Shown: positions 1 through 9,123 of the stretch, in pieces
How positions within the stretch are numbered: the stretch's first letter is position 1
How the letters are laid out: each line of letters starts with the position of its first letter
Source of the DNA: Bradyrhizobium sediminis
Lineage (GTDB): Bacteria; Pseudomonadota; Alphaproteobacteria; Rhizobiales; Xanthobacteraceae
DNA length: 64,000 nucleotides
Assembly: GCF_018736085.1 (NCBI RefSeq)
Contig: NZ_CP076134.1
Coordinates: 930,001 to 994,000 of the forward strand
Direction of reading: 5' to 3'
The notes under the pieces: generated by a model
Told to the model about the DNA's origin: nothing
The model's input: the letters and a program-made list of their open reading frames with translations, nothing else
Database searches by the model: none
Program-made: the position numbers and the translations under genes

Positions 1-1425
1 CCTCAGCGCCGCCCGCGCCGCTTCGCCGATTCCCGCACCCGCATTGCCGCGCTCGCTCAGCGCGACGATGGAGACAAGCTGGCCGCCCAGCCCGTCATGC
101 AGGTCGCGCATCAGGCGAGTGCGCTCCCGCGCCAGCGCCGCCGCACGGGCGCGCTCTTCCTCGCGGGCGAAACTGGCCTTCAGCTTGTCCTCGGCCTCGC
201 GCACCAGCGTCACCATGCTGGCGGCAAAGCCGTCGACCTGGTTGAGCGCGCGGGCGAAGCGCCAGGTCAGCCCGGCGCCGATCGCCGCCAGCATGGCCGA
301 ATAGGACAGCCGCGCGAGCAGGATGCGCCGGTTGGGCATCAGCTGGAGCACCGAGAGCAGGTCGAGCGCCCAGCAGGTCAGGACGATGGTCAGCGCGCAG
401 CCCAGCATGAGACTGATGGCGTCCTGTTTCCGCCATACTGCGTGGGCGGCGATCAGCGCCAGCGCCACGACGCAAAGGCCGACCGTCGGCGCCCCCACAA
501 GCAGGAAGGCTTCGCGGCTCAGCGTCGCATCGCCGAACAGTCCTGCTGCTGCGACCACAAGGCCGGGAGTGAAAATGAGCCAGCCGTAGCGCGGCCATTT
601 CCAGCCGAAGAACAACAGCGCGAAGGTCAGGACGAAAGCGCTCTCCAGCGGCGCCGAAGAGATCAGCATCGCGTTGAGCCTGGAGAACGGCGAATCCTGC
701 ATCGGCGTCTGAAAGAACGCCTGGCCGACGCCGATCGCCATCGCCGCGGCCAGCACGCCATAGGCCGGCTCGTGGCGCCGCATCATCCACATGATGCCGA
801 GGATCACGGCGAGGATCGCCTGCCATGCCGAAAACACCACCGGCAGGGTGACGAACAACAGCGTCCGGGCGTTGTAGCTCGGCCGCAGCATGGCGTCGGG
901 GCCGACATAGAGGCGATCCAGAAAGCCCTTGATCGGGCCCCATACGAACAGCCGTATGGCGAGATCGTTCGCGCCCTCGCGCAGCAGCGACGCCGGGATC
1001 ACCGCGATCTCCGGCGTGTTGCGATCGGGCCGGTTGGCGGCGGGGTTGCGCCGGCTGTCCAGGATCACGACGCCGTTGACGGCCACCTCGACACCGTTGG
1101 TGAAGCGCGGCAGCAACACCGACCATGCGCCTTGCGGCTCGCCGCCCGGCCATGTGAACCGGCCGCTGTAGAGCGGCGGATCGTTCAACTGATAACGCGA
1201 GGCGGTGAAATGCGGCAGCGTCACCGAGCGCTCGGCGCCGTTCTCCTTGAGGCTGAAATCGGTGACGAGATAGCGCGAGGAGGGCTCCGGCGGCGGTATG
1301 CGCAGCGCGAACAGGCACAAGACGACGATGACCGCCTGGAGCAGGAGATACTGCATCAGCAGCGCGGCCCGCTCGGGCCGGCGGCGACGGCCGGATGAAG
1401 TGGCGGGCGGCGCGGCGTCCGTCAC
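1..1425 (-). CDS. Sensor histidine kinase with 7TM-type input region (3' end outside window)
   Basis: Translation from the GTG at 1425 stays open to the left edge (475 codons). It shows a membrane segment near residues 24-42, an extracytoplasmic beta-rich region to about residue 190, then a block of about seven hydrophobic helices as in 7TMR-DISM receptors. A coiled region follows, then the HisKA_3 phosphoacceptor motif LMRDLHDGLGGQ near residue 440. The HATPase domain must lie beyond base 1. The GTG overlaps the stop of the response regulator (GTGA), so the two are translationally coupled and probably form one two-component system. The ligand is unknown. A long ORF in another frame (95-1318) has no family features and is a shadow. 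Confidence 0.88.
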   Translation of the reverse strand, partial: MTDAAPPATSSGRRRRPERAALLMQYLLLQAVIVVLCLFALRIPPPEPSSRYLVTDFSLKENGAERSVTLPHFTASRYQLNDPPLYSGRFTWPGGEPQGAWSVLLPRFTNGVEVAVNGVVILDSRRNPAANRPDRNTPEIAVIPASLLREGANDLAIRLFVWGPIKGFLDRLYVGPDAMLRPSYNARTLLFVTLPVVFSAWQAILAVILGIMWMMRRHEPAYGVLAAAMAIGVGQAFFQTPMQDSPFSRLNAMLISSAPLESAFVLTFALLFFGWKWPRYGWLIFTPGLVVAAAGLFGDATLSREAFLLVGAPTVGLCVVALALIAAHAVWRKQDAISLMLGCALTIVLTCWALDLLSVLQLMPNRRILLARLSYSAMLAAIGAGLTWRFARALNQVDGFAASMVTLVREAEDKLKASFAREEERARAAALARERTRLMRDLHDGLGGQLVSIVALSERGNAGAGIGEAARAALR

Positions 1426-2099
1426 AACCGGATCAAGCCTTGCTGCAGCGCCTCGAACACCGCCTCGCCCCGGGTGTGGACTTCCAGCTTGCGATAGATG
1501 TTCTTGATGTGGCCGGGCACGGTCTGGCGCGACAGGCCGAGATGGCCGGCGATCTCGGCGTAGCTGAAGCCCTTGGCGATGCCCCACAGGATATCGATTT
1601 CGCGCGGCGTCAGCCTGGCGGTATTGAGTTGCGGGCCGGGCGGAGGCTCCGGCGTGCTCTGGGTCCGGCGCACGATGAAGCGTGCGATCGACGCCGAGAT
1701 CGGCGAATGCCCGGCAACCAGTTCGTGGACCGTGGCCGCGATGTCGGTCGGAAATGCATCCTTCAGGAGATAGCCGGTCGCGCCGACGGTGATGGCGGAG
1801 ATCACGCTCTCTTCGTCGCCGAGAATCGAGATCACCATGATTTCCGTGTCGGGGAAGCGTTGCCGCGTCTCGCGGATCAGCTCGATGCCGTGGCCGTCCG
1901 GCAGCTGCAGATCGGTCAGCAGCACCTTTGGGCCGGCTTGCGCCAGGCTGGCGCGGGCCTCGGCGAGCGTCGCGGCCGATGTAACCTGGAAGCCGGCCTT
2001 GGCAAGCGCGTCCTGCAGCCGCCACGATGTCGGCGCGTCGTCTTCGACAAGCAGAATCGTGATGACCTGCGAAGGCCCCTGGTCGTTCAGCAGACTCAT
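1422..2099 (-). CDS. Response regulator, NarL/FixJ (LuxR-type) family
   Basis: A 225-residue regulator with a receiver domain (ITILLVEDD near the start, phosphoacceptor Asp in LLTDLQLPDG, Lys in LLKDAF) followed by a LuxR-type helix-turn-helix (LTPREIDILWGIAKGFSYAE). It should be phosphorylated by the sensor kinase whose GTG overlaps its stop. I place the start at the ATG at 2099, preceded by GGGG seven bases upstream. The frame extends to an ATG at 2174 with no visible ribosome site and an atypical 25-residue extension. The target promoters cannot be deduced. Confidence 0.9.
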   Translation of the reverse strand: MSLLNDQGPSQVITILLVEDDAPTSWRLQDALAKAGFQVTSAATLAEARASLAQAGPKVLLTDLQLPDGHGIELIRETRQRFPDTEIMVISILGDEESVISAITVGATGYLLKDAFPTDIAATVHELVAGHSPISASIARFIVRRTQSTPEPPPGPQLNTARLTPREIDILWGIAKGFSYAEIAGHLGLSRQTVPGHIKNIYRKLEVHTRGEAVFEALQQGLIRL

Positions 2100-2517
2100 T
2101 ATCGTGCCCCGGCCGCCTTCCCGCGGCGAATGCAGTTTAACCCCGGGAGCGGATTTGGCGACAGCCATGTTCATGGGGGACGTCGGCCGATCTCATCATC
2201 ACGCTGCTGATGCCGCTGCCTCAACTTGCCGTTCAATCTGGGGGCTTTGGGTTCGACCGGGGCTGCGGCCGCGGGCGAGGCTGCGGCCGCAACGCCGGCG
2301 TCGGGTTCAACGCTTGCGACGCTGATCACGATGATCACCGGCGTGATCGGCGCCATTCTAGCAGCTTCATGGCCCTTAGGTGAGCCAAGGCGAATTCTCC
2401 GGCCGTTCTTCACGAAAAGGCCAGACATCCCTCAGGCGGCCGCCAAGCAAACAAGACGCGGGCAGACTACCTTTTGGCCATTCTCAATTCGAGACAAGGT
2501 ACGAGAGAGACGGGCCC
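2100..2517. other. Intergenic region without a supported gene
   Basis: This stretch separates the leftward two-component pair from the rightward methyltransferase. Short open frames exist on both strands but are Ala/Pro-rich, lack ribosome sites and match no family I know. It includes two copies of a GCGGCCGC-containing GC-rich segment around 2265-2292. It presumably holds the divergent promoters, but no convincing -35/-10 pair was seen. Confidence 0.5.
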
Positions 2518-3405
2518 ATGAGCAACACAGCACTGAACATCACGCCAACGACGGAAGACAGTCAATTCGTTCGGTTTTGGAACGAGGTCCTGGCGTCGAA
2601 ATTCATCCGATTCAAACACATACTGGTCGGGGGTCTGTCACGTCACAGCGAGGCGGTGTTTCCCACGCTACCGGTACGTCCGGGCGACCACGTCCTGGAC
2701 GTGGGTTGCGGATTTGGCGACACAGCGATCCGGCTGGCCGAGCTGGTGGGACCGAGCGGCCGGGTTGTCGGGGTGGACTGCTGTGAGGCCTTTCTGGACT
2801 ACGCCCGGGCGGAAGTCAGGACCAGAGGCCTCACCAATGTTTGTTTCGTGAGGGCAGACGCAGAAACTGCACTTCCGACAAATCAATTCGATTTCGTCTT
2901 CGCCCGCTTCGGCACAATGTTTTTCGCCAATCCGGTTGCCGGTATGCGCAATATGCGCAAAGCCCTGCGGCCGGGCGGACGGATGGTGCATATCGTCTGG
3001 CGCGATCGGGCTGACAATCCCTGGCTGTCGATGGCAAAGGATGTCGTTCTTCGGTACCTGCCATCACCAGGCACAGACGCCCTGACCTGTGGTCCGGGTC
3101 CCTTCTCGATGGCGAACGAGGCGGTGGTCAGGGCGATGATGACCTCCGCCGGCTATGATCGGATCGAATTCCGCAGGGTCGACGCTCCCGTCATGGTTGG
3201 AAAGGATGTCGACGACGCCATCGCCTTCCAGTTGGCAATCGGTCCAGCCGGCGAGGTCTTTAGAGAAGCTGGCGCCCTGGCGGAATCAAAGCGGACCGAT
3301 ATCGAGTCCGCGCTGGCCGCGGCAATCAACGGTCAGAAAACGGCTGCAGACGGAGTGGTCATGGACAGCTCCTCCTGGGTCATCAGCGCAATCAATCCTC
3401 AATAG
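2518..3405 (+). CDS. Class I SAM-dependent methyltransferase
   Basis: A 295-residue protein with the Rossmann-type motif I VLDVGCGFGDTA near residues 59-70, motif II VVGVDCCEAF, and the motif region FDFVFARFGTMFF. A later segment, KALRPGGRMVHIVWR, is typical of UbiE/Methyltransf_11-type enzymes. The ATG at 2518 follows a GAGAGA purine run and gives a normal family length; the frame runs open further upstream without family similarity. The cysteine synthase homologue begins 14 bases after its stop, so the two are probably co-transcribed. The substrate is unknown. Confidence 0.88.
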   Translation: MSNTALNITPTTEDSQFVRFWNEVLASKFIRFKHILVGGLSRHSEAVFPTLPVRPGDHVLDVGCGFGDTAIRLAELVGPSGRVVGVDCCEAFLDYARAEVRTRGLTNVCFVRADAETALPTNQFDFVFARFGTMFFANPVAGMRNMRKALRPGGRMVHIVWRDRADNPWLSMAKDVVLRYLPSPGTDALTCGPGPFSMANEAVVRAMMTSAGYDRIEFRRVDAPVMVGKDVDDAIAFQLAIGPAGEVFREAGALAESKRTDIESALAAAINGQKTAADGVVMDSSSWVISAINPQ

Positions 3406-3419
3406 CAAGGGAGACATTC

Positions 3420-4412
3420 ATGATCGAGCAGCATATATTGCCACCTGTAGTGTTGGACAAGCCTGGGCGTGGCCGCGTCTACGGAAGCATTCTGGAAACG
3501 ATCGGTAACACCCCGATGGTCCGTATCGGGAGGCTCGCGCGGGAGGCAGGATGCCAGGCCGAAGTGCTGGCCAAGCTCGAGTTCTTCAATCCGCTCGCCA
3601 GCGTCAAGGACCGCATCGCCGTATCGATGCTGGAGGCCATGGAAGCTGACGGTACCATCGGCCCGGGAAGCGTGATCGTGGAGCCAACGTCGGGTAACAC
3701 GGGCATCGGGCTCGCTTTCGTCTGCGCCGCCAAGGGCTACAGGTGCATCCTGACCATGCCTGACAGTTTCTCGATCGAGCGCCGCAAGTTGATGCGATTC
3801 CTCGGCGCGGAACTCGTGCTCACTCCCCGTCAGAAGGGCATCGGCGGCGCCATCGAGAAGGCCAAGGAGATCATCGCCGCAACCGAAAAAGCTGTCATGC
3901 CCTGGCAGTTCGGTCATCCGGCGAATCCAGAGATACACCGCAGAACCACGGCCGAGGAGATTTGGCGCGACACTAACGGCGTCGTCGATGCCATTGTTCT
4001 TGGCGTCGGCACGGGCGGCACGCTCACGGGCGTCGGAGAGGTGCTGAAAGCTCGCAATCCCGGCATACGCATCATCGCAGTCGAACCGGAAAATAGCCCG
4101 GTGCTGTCCGGTGGAACGCATTCGCCACACCTGATCCAGGGCATCGGAGCGGGGTTCGTGCCGGACGTTCTCGATATCAGCCTCATCGATGAAGTTCTCC
4201 TCGTGAGCAACGACGAAGCAATACAAACGTCCCGCAGGCTGGCCGCGCTTGAGGGCATACCTGCTGGCATATCATCAGGAGCCGCACTAGCCTGCGCCAT
4301 GCGCGTCGCAAAACGCGACGAGATGAAGGGGCGCACGGTTGTCACCCTCCTGCCGAGTTTTGCCGAGCGATACTTGTCAACCGCTTTGTTCGATGGATAC
4401 GCTGAAGATTGA
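3420..4412 (+). CDS. cysK: Cysteine synthase / PLP-dependent beta-replacing enzyme
   Basis: A 330-residue fold-type II PLP enzyme close to O-acetylserine sulfhydrylase. It carries the Schiff-base lysine in NPLASVKDR (Lys63), the substrate loop TSGNTG (91-96), and the phosphate-binding loop GVGTGGTLTGVG. It would make L-cysteine from O-acetylserine and sulfide. It starts with a strong AAGGGAG site. Pairing with a methyltransferase rather than with cysE or other sulfur genes is odd; it may serve a specialised pathway (a beta-substituted alanine or a thiol natural product). The gene symbol is by family only. Confidence 0.87.
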   Translation: MIEQHILPPVVLDKPGRGRVYGSILETIGNTPMVRIGRLAREAGCQAEVLAKLEFFNPLASVKDRIAVSMLEAMEADGTIGPGSVIVEPTSGNTGIGLAFVCAAKGYRCILTMPDSFSIERRKLMRFLGAELVLTPRQKGIGGAIEKAKEIIAATEKAVMPWQFGHPANPEIHRRTTAEEIWRDTNGVVDAIVLGVGTGGTLTGVGEVLKARNPGIRIIAVEPENSPVLSGGTHSPHLIQGIGAGFVPDVLDISLIDEVLLVSNDEAIQTSRRLAALEGIPAGISSGAALACAMRVAKRDEMKGRTVVTLLPSFAERYLSTALFDGYAED

Positions 4413-4546
4413 GTTGGATCGTAAGACCGCCAGTCACAGGGTCACAGGTGCACCACAGTCGCGCAGTAATCTAGCTAGCTTAGTTGGAGAGCGGTAATCG
4501 AGGCGGAGGAAGCAGGTTCGGCGTAGCTAGGGATGCGAGCGAAACC

Positions 4547-6640
4547 ATGGAACGCAAACTGACGACCATTATTGCGATGGATGTTGTCGGCTACAGCCGT
4601 CTAATGGAAATCGACGAGCAGGGTACGTTTGGTCTCCTCAAGGATGCGCGCTCGAACATCATCGACCCTGCCATTGCCCGCCACTCCGGGCGCACGGTCA
4701 AACTGATGGGAGACGGCGCGCTTGCCGAGTTCCCGAGCGTAGTCGGGGCCCTTCAGTGTGCGGTGGAGATCCAACGGCAATTCGCGTCACGCCGCCGCAT
4801 GGCGGACGGGATGCATGGATTGCAATTTCGGATCGGTCTTCACCTCGGTGACGTAATCGTAGAGGGAGACGACATCTACGGCGATGGTGTCAATGTAGCG
4901 TCCCGTCTTGAAAGCATTTCACAGCCAGGCGGCATCGTGCTGTCGAAGCAGGTCCATGACCATATCGGTGCCAATGTTCCGGTGCGGTTCATATCCCTTG
5001 GCGAGCAGACGGTGAAGAATATCAACCGGCCTATCCAGGCATATCGCGTCGACTTTGGGGCGGACGCCGTCTCTGCGTATGTGATTCGCTTCCGCAACTT
5101 CGAACTCGACACCGCCCACTTCGAGCTTCGGGAAGCGGGTGAACGGATTGCGGTTGAACCCCAGGTATTCGACCTCCTCGTCTTTCTCGCGCGTAACGCA
5201 AATCGAACGGTCACAAGAGAAGAGATTTTCGCTGCAATCTGGGGCGAAAGGATCGTTTCTGATTCGGCACTCAGTAGCCAGATCAAAGCGGCGCGCCGCG
5301 CTGTCGGCGACGATGGCGTTTCGCAACACACGATAGCGACCCTTCATGGTCGTGGTTTCCGGTTTGTCGCGGCGATTGAGAATGTCGGTTCTGATGCGGT
5401 CGATGAAAGCGCCGACGGGAGAGTGGAGAGTGAAATGTCGCCGGTGGCGCACAAGCCATCGGTTGCAGTATTGCCATTCGCAAACTTGAACCAAGACCCT
5501 TCCGAGGATTACTTCGGCGATGGAATCACCGAAGACATAACCACGGCCCTGGCCAAGAACCGGTGGTTGACCGTTATCGCTCGCAATCCAGCGTTTGCTT
5601 TTCGTGGATCGAAGGACAGCATCCGGGTCATCGGTGAAAAACTCAATGCTACGTATTTGGTGACGGGAAGTATACGCAAGGCCGGATCTCGGTTCCGCAT
5701 CACCGTCCAGGTTGTCGATGCCGAAACGGAGCAGAGCGTCTGGTCGGAAAGATTTGACCGCGACATGGTCGACATTTTCGAGCTTCAGGACGAGATTTCC
5801 GAGATTGTAGCGTGCCGCATCGAAGCAGAGCTGGGTCTGAGCGAGCAGAAAAAGGCCGAGAGACGGCCTCGCAAGAATCGTGGCGCATGGGACTTTTATC
5901 AGCTTGGCATTGCGGAATTCTACAAGTTCACGCGGGAGGGAAATCTGCAGTGCCAGGAGTTGCTTCGCAAGGCCATCGAGCTGGATCCTGGTTATGGCGG
6001 CGCCCATTCGAGACTGGCCTACGCAATCGTTCTCAGCATGGTATATTTCGACGTCACGCCGGACGATGCGCGGATGGACGATGCCTTGAATGCGGCGCAA
6101 CGGGCCATCGAGCTGGATGATCAGGATGCGAACGGTTTCTTTACTTTGGGCCGCGTTCACTTGGCACGGCGCGAGTATGGTCAGGCGATCGACGCGCTTC
6201 AGCACGCACTGGAACTCAATCCGTCTTTGGCCGTTACATATTGTGGACTTGGGGATTCCTACGCCTACGAAGGGCGGCTTGACGAGGCGATCGAGCAGTT
6301 TGAGATTGCAATAAGGCTCAGCCCTCACGATCCATTTCGCTGGGCGTTCTACTCTTATCGCTCGCTCGCCCATCTGTTTCGCGGAGAGTTCACGGAAGCC
6401 GCTTCTTGGGCACGTAAATCGGTCCAGATACCGAATGCGCAATACTGGGCCCGGGCACACCTTGTGGCGGCCCTGGGCCACCTCGGCGATGAAGACCAAG
6501 CGCGGATTGCAGTGGCCGATCTCATGAGGATCAAGCCGGAATTCTCACTCGCATTCGCCCGAAAACACCTATTCTACCTCAAGCGTTCGGAGCAGATCGA
6601 GGCCTATGTGGACGGCCTCAGAAGGGCGGGCCTGTCGTGA
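4547..6640 (+). CDS. Class III adenylate cyclase / winged-helix / TPR fusion protein
   Basis: A 697-residue protein. Residues 1-170 form a class III cyclase domain with metal-binding Asp12 and Asp56, adenine-selecting Lys52 and Asp109, and transition-state Asn116 and Arg120, so it looks catalytically complete for cAMP. Residues about 178-282 are an OmpR/CadC-type winged helix (EPQVFDLLVFLARNANRTVT; HGRGFRFV). From about 308 there is a FlgO/TolB-N-like segment (SVAVLPFANL), then TPR repeats to the C terminus. No transmembrane helix is visible, so it is probably soluble. The start MERKLTTIIAMDVVGYS matches the usual start of these rhizobial cyclases; an upstream in-frame ATG at 4484 is less likely. 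Having the cyclase and DNA-binding domains in one chain is unusual. Confidence 0.9.
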   Translation: MERKLTTIIAMDVVGYSRLMEIDEQGTFGLLKDARSNIIDPAIARHSGRTVKLMGDGALAEFPSVVGALQCAVEIQRQFASRRRMADGMHGLQFRIGLHLGDVIVEGDDIYGDGVNVASRLESISQPGGIVLSKQVHDHIGANVPVRFISLGEQTVKNINRPIQAYRVDFGADAVSAYVIRFRNFELDTAHFELREAGERIAVEPQVFDLLVFLARNANRTVTREEIFAAIWGERIVSDSALSSQIKAARRAVGDDGVSQHTIATLHGRGFRFVAAIENVGSDAVDESADGRVESEMSPVAHKPSVAVLPFANLNQDPSEDYFGDGITEDITTALAKNRWLTVIARNPAFAFRGSKDSIRVIGEKLNATYLVTGSIRKAGSRFRITVQVVDAETEQSVWSERFDRDMVDIFELQDEISEIVACRIEAELGLSEQKKAERRPRKNRGAWDFYQLGIAEFYKFTREGNLQCQELLRKAIELDPGYGGAHSRLAYAIVLSMVYFDVTPDDARMDDALNAAQRAIELDDQDANGFFTLGRVHLARREYGQAIDALQHALELNPSLAVTYCGLGDSYAYEGRLDEAIEQFEIAIRLSPHDPFRWAFYSYRSLAHLFRGEFTEAASWARKSVQIPNAQYWARAHLVAALGHLGDEDQARIAVADLMRIKPEFSLAFARKHLFYLKRSEQIEAYVDGLRRAGLS

Positions 6641-6751
6641 CACGTCGACGTTTTCTGCACCCGATCGCGGGCGCCGCCGTGTTCCCGGCCGTATCACGCT
6701 CTAGGTTTTCAGAGAGCATCTAGCTAAAAATGCGTAAGGAATAAAATCCTA

Positions 6752-6836
6752 TGGTGCCCCTGGCCGGAATCGAACCAGCACTCCTTGCGGAACTCGATTT
6801 TGAGTCGAGCGCGTCTACCAATTCCGCCACAGGGGC
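6752..6836 (-). tRNA. tRNA-Leu (anticodon CAA)
   Basis: The minus strand folds into an 85-nt class II tRNA. The 7-bp acceptor stem is GCCCCTG/CAGGGGC with discriminator A and an encoded CCA. The anticodon stem CTCGA/TCGAG has loop CTCAAAA, giving anticodon CAA. There is a long variable arm and a T-arm with GGTTCGATTCC. It decodes UUG. The accessory-looking block 2.5-6.6 kb lies on its 3' side, the side used by many integrating islands. Confidence 0.97.
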
Positions 6837-7057
6837 ATTCGCGACGGCGGCCGGAGGGCCTGATGTCGTGAAGCGGGCGGAATATAGCGGCCGGTGAGGG
6901 CGGGTCAACCCGCTGGTATGGAAGCCGCTTCCAATCCTTCGTTACCCGAAACGGCGCGCCAAAGGCCCCCAGCCGTCCAAAGACACTCCAGTGTGATCGC
7001 GCCTCGCCTCGACAGCGCCGTGGCTGCAGGATACGACGCGGTGGACAGGAGACGATC

Positions 7058-7597
7058 GTGACGCTGAACGCCACCGCAAGCCAGTCGCATGTGCCCATGC
7101 AAGCCCACCCCGCGTTTGCGGCGGCGCTGGCGATTGCCGTCATCGCCGCGGCGACGCTGGCGGGGGCGTGGTTCTTTGAGCTGGTGCTGGATATCCGTCC
7201 CTGTCCGCTCTGCCTCGAGCAGCGCTACGCCTATTATCTGGCGATCCCGCTCGGCGCGCTGGTGGCGTTCGCAGCAGTGAAGGATACCCCGCGCGCCGTG
7301 CTGTTGGCGGGGCTCGCCATTCTCGCGCTCGCCGCGCTCGGCAATGCCTGGCTCGGCGCCTATCACGCCGGCGTCGAATGGCAATTCTGGCAGGGGCCGA
7401 CCGAGTGCTCGGGTCCGGTGGTCAATCTCGGCAGCGCCGGCAGCCTGCTGGAGCGGCTCGACACCGTGAAGGTGGTCCGCTGCGACGAGGTGCAGTGGCG
7501 CTTTCTCGGCCTGTCGCTGGCCGGCTACAACGCGCTGATCTCGCTGTTGATGGCCGCGATCGCAGGCTGGGGGATTCTTCGGCTGCAGCGCCGCTGA
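7058..7597 (+). CDS. dsbB: Disulfide bond formation protein DsbB
   Basis: A 179-residue inner-membrane protein with four predicted helices. The first periplasmic loop has the quinone-coupled CPLC motif (RPCPLCLEQR). The second loop has the cysteine pair in TECSGP and VVRCDE. It reoxidises a DsbA-type oxidase and passes electrons to ubiquinone. The GTG at 7058 follows AGGAGA at good spacing, so it is preferred over the in-frame ATG 13 codons later. A DsbA-like protein lies 3 kb downstream and may be its partner. Confidence 0.93.
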   Translation: MTLNATASQSHVPMQAHPAFAAALAIAVIAAATLAGAWFFELVLDIRPCPLCLEQRYAYYLAIPLGALVAFAAVKDTPRAVLLAGLAILALAALGNAWLGAYHAGVEWQFWQGPTECSGPVVNLGSAGSLLERLDTVKVVRCDEVQWRFLGLSLAGYNALISLLMAAIAGWGILRLQRR

Positions 7598-7740
7598 CGT
7601 CGATGTGACTACCCGACGGGCAACCACTATCATTGCACGCGCGGCTATCGGGCGCATCGGGCGCCCGGCATTCCCCGCGCCCTCTCAGGGGCGGAAGATT
7701 TCAGCACAACCCGGGCGGCTCGCGCCGCGGGAGTAATTTC

Positions 7741-7866
7741 TGTCGTCCCGGCCTTGAGCCGGGACCCATAGCCACCGAAGTTGATGTTGCGCCAAGCTGG
7801 AGCCCCAATCTTTTTCGCCACTCAACTCAGTGGTTGTGGGCCCCGGCTCAAGGCCGGGGCGACGAG
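7741..7866. repeat. Palindromic intergenic repeat, GTCCCGGC family, copy 1
   Basis: The outer arms are inverted: GTCCCGGCCTTGAGCCGGGA at the left and CCCCGGCTCAAGGCCGGGG at the right, with an internal segment of about 85 bases. Related elements with the same outer arms and different centres occur at 39025 and 50148. It has no coding capacity and lies between the converging dsbB and AbrB-family genes. Confidence 0.75.
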
Positions 7867-7888
7867 ATGTAGGTGGACAAGAATCGCT

Positions 7889-8974
7889 TCAATCGTCGAC
7901 ATCCTCCTGCGGCCGCCCGAACAGATGGACGATGCCCGGCGTGGTGATGCTGACGAACACGAAGCGCGACAGATGATGTGCGCCGACGAAGATCGGGTCG
8001 ATATGCAGGGTCAGCGCCAGCGCCAGCATGGCGTCCATCGCGCCCGGCGCGAATGCGACGATGATGTCGGCCACCCGCACATCAGTGGTCAGCGCGATCA
8101 CCGCGACGAAGACGGCCGAGATGCCGACGGCGATGGTGAACGATCCCAGCGCCGCATGGACATGACTGAGCAGGGTCCTGGTCTTCATCCGCGCAAAGCG
8201 GGTGCCGATCACCGCGCCGATCCCGACCAGCGCGACGTTGCGCATCCACGGCGGCAGGCCGCCTTCGATGATGCCGCTGCCATGCAGCACGCTGGAGCCG
8301 ATCATCGCGCCGAACATCCAGCTTGCCGGAAATTTCAACAGCCGCAGCACCAGCGCCACCGCGACCGAGGCCGCGATCAGCCCGGTCAGTTCGAGCGGGG
8401 AGGCGATCGTCCCCGCTGCAGCCGGCGGCGCGGAGGAGGCGACCCCCATCAACGCCAGCAGCAAGGGAAGTGCGGCAGTGAGGATGATCACCCGCATGGT
8501 CTGCACCACGGCGATCGCCGGCACGTCGGCGCCCTTCTCGACCGCGAGCATGGTGATCTGCGACAGCGCGCCGGGGCTCCCGGCCAGCAGCGCCGAGGTG
8601 CGGTCCCAGCCGTGCATGCGCTGCAGATAGAGGCTGGAGCCGAAGGTCGCGCAGAACGTCGCCAGCGCCAGCAGCGCGATGGTCAGGGGATAGGCGCCCA
8701 TGTTGTGCAGCATCTGTTGCGACACCAGCGAGCCGAGCGTGATCCCGAGCAGCAGCAGCACCGCCTGGGTCAGGATCGGCGGCATGGCGAGCGGTCGGCC
8801 CGCGATCGCGGCGATGCCCGTCGCGATCATCGCGCCGGAGATCAGTCCGCCCGGCAGGTTGAGCAAAAGAAACAGCGCGCCGCCGGCGGCGCCGATCGCG
8901 AGCGTCTCGAGCACGTTGAGAATTCTGGCGCGGCTGGGAAACGCAGCCGCCATCGATGCGGGGATCAGGCTCAC
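7889..8974 (-). CDS. AbrB family membrane protein (PF05145 type)
   Basis: A 361-residue, very hydrophobic protein with ten or so membrane helices and an internal duplication. Each half has a helix ending in a PGAL/PGAM motif (LLAGSPGALSQITM near residue 150 and VAFAPGAMDAMLAL near residue 310). This is the AbrB/ammonia-monooxygenase-like family, predicted transporters; the E. coli member was named for an effect on aidB expression. There is no DNA-binding domain despite the common label 'AbrB family transcriptional regulator'. The substrate is unknown. Confidence 0.85.
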   Translation of the reverse strand: MSLIPASMAAAFPSRARILNVLETLAIGAAGGALFLLLNLPGGLISGAMIATGIAAIAGRPLAMPPILTQAVLLLLGITLGSLVSQQMLHNMGAYPLTIALLALATFCATFGSSLYLQRMHGWDRTSALLAGSPGALSQITMLAVEKGADVPAIAVVQTMRVIILTAALPLLLALMGVASSAPPAAAGTIASPLELTGLIAASVAVALVLRLLKFPASWMFGAMIGSSVLHGSGIIEGGLPPWMRNVALVGIGAVIGTRFARMKTRTLLSHVHAALGSFTIAVGISAVFVAVIALTTDVRVADIIVAFAPGAMDAMLALALTLHIDPIFVGAHHLSRFVFVSITTPGIVHLFGRPQEDVDD

Positions 8975-9123
8975 GCCGCCTTATGGCAAATCCGCGCTCG
9001 CGGGACAAATGCGCTCATGCGACTGCAGCAATGCGCTTTCCTCCCTCCCGCGCGGCCACCCTCTGCAAACTTTCTGCACGCGCAGTGCTTGCAAAATGTT
9101 GACCGAATCGTGGCCCCGCGATG

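Noticed and set aside
95..1318. A 407-codon minus-strand ORF and a 433-codon plus-strand ORF over the sensor kinase
   Set aside because: Their translations are Arg/Ala-rich without motifs; the frame from the GTG at 1425 gives a clear sensor kinase.
2104..2118. Similarity between GTGCCCCGGCCG and the tRNA-Leu 3' end as a possible att site
   Set aside because: The match is short, needs a gap and is GC-rich; no integrase is present.
2171..2428. An 85-codon minus-strand ORF before the response regulator
   Set aside because: Ala/Pro-rich low complexity, no ribosome site and no family similarity.
4469..6726. A 9-bp direct repeat ATCTAGCTA flanking the cyclase fusion gene (4469 and 6718)
   Set aside because: Too short and AT-rich to claim as a target duplication; no inverted repeats or mobile gene accompany it.
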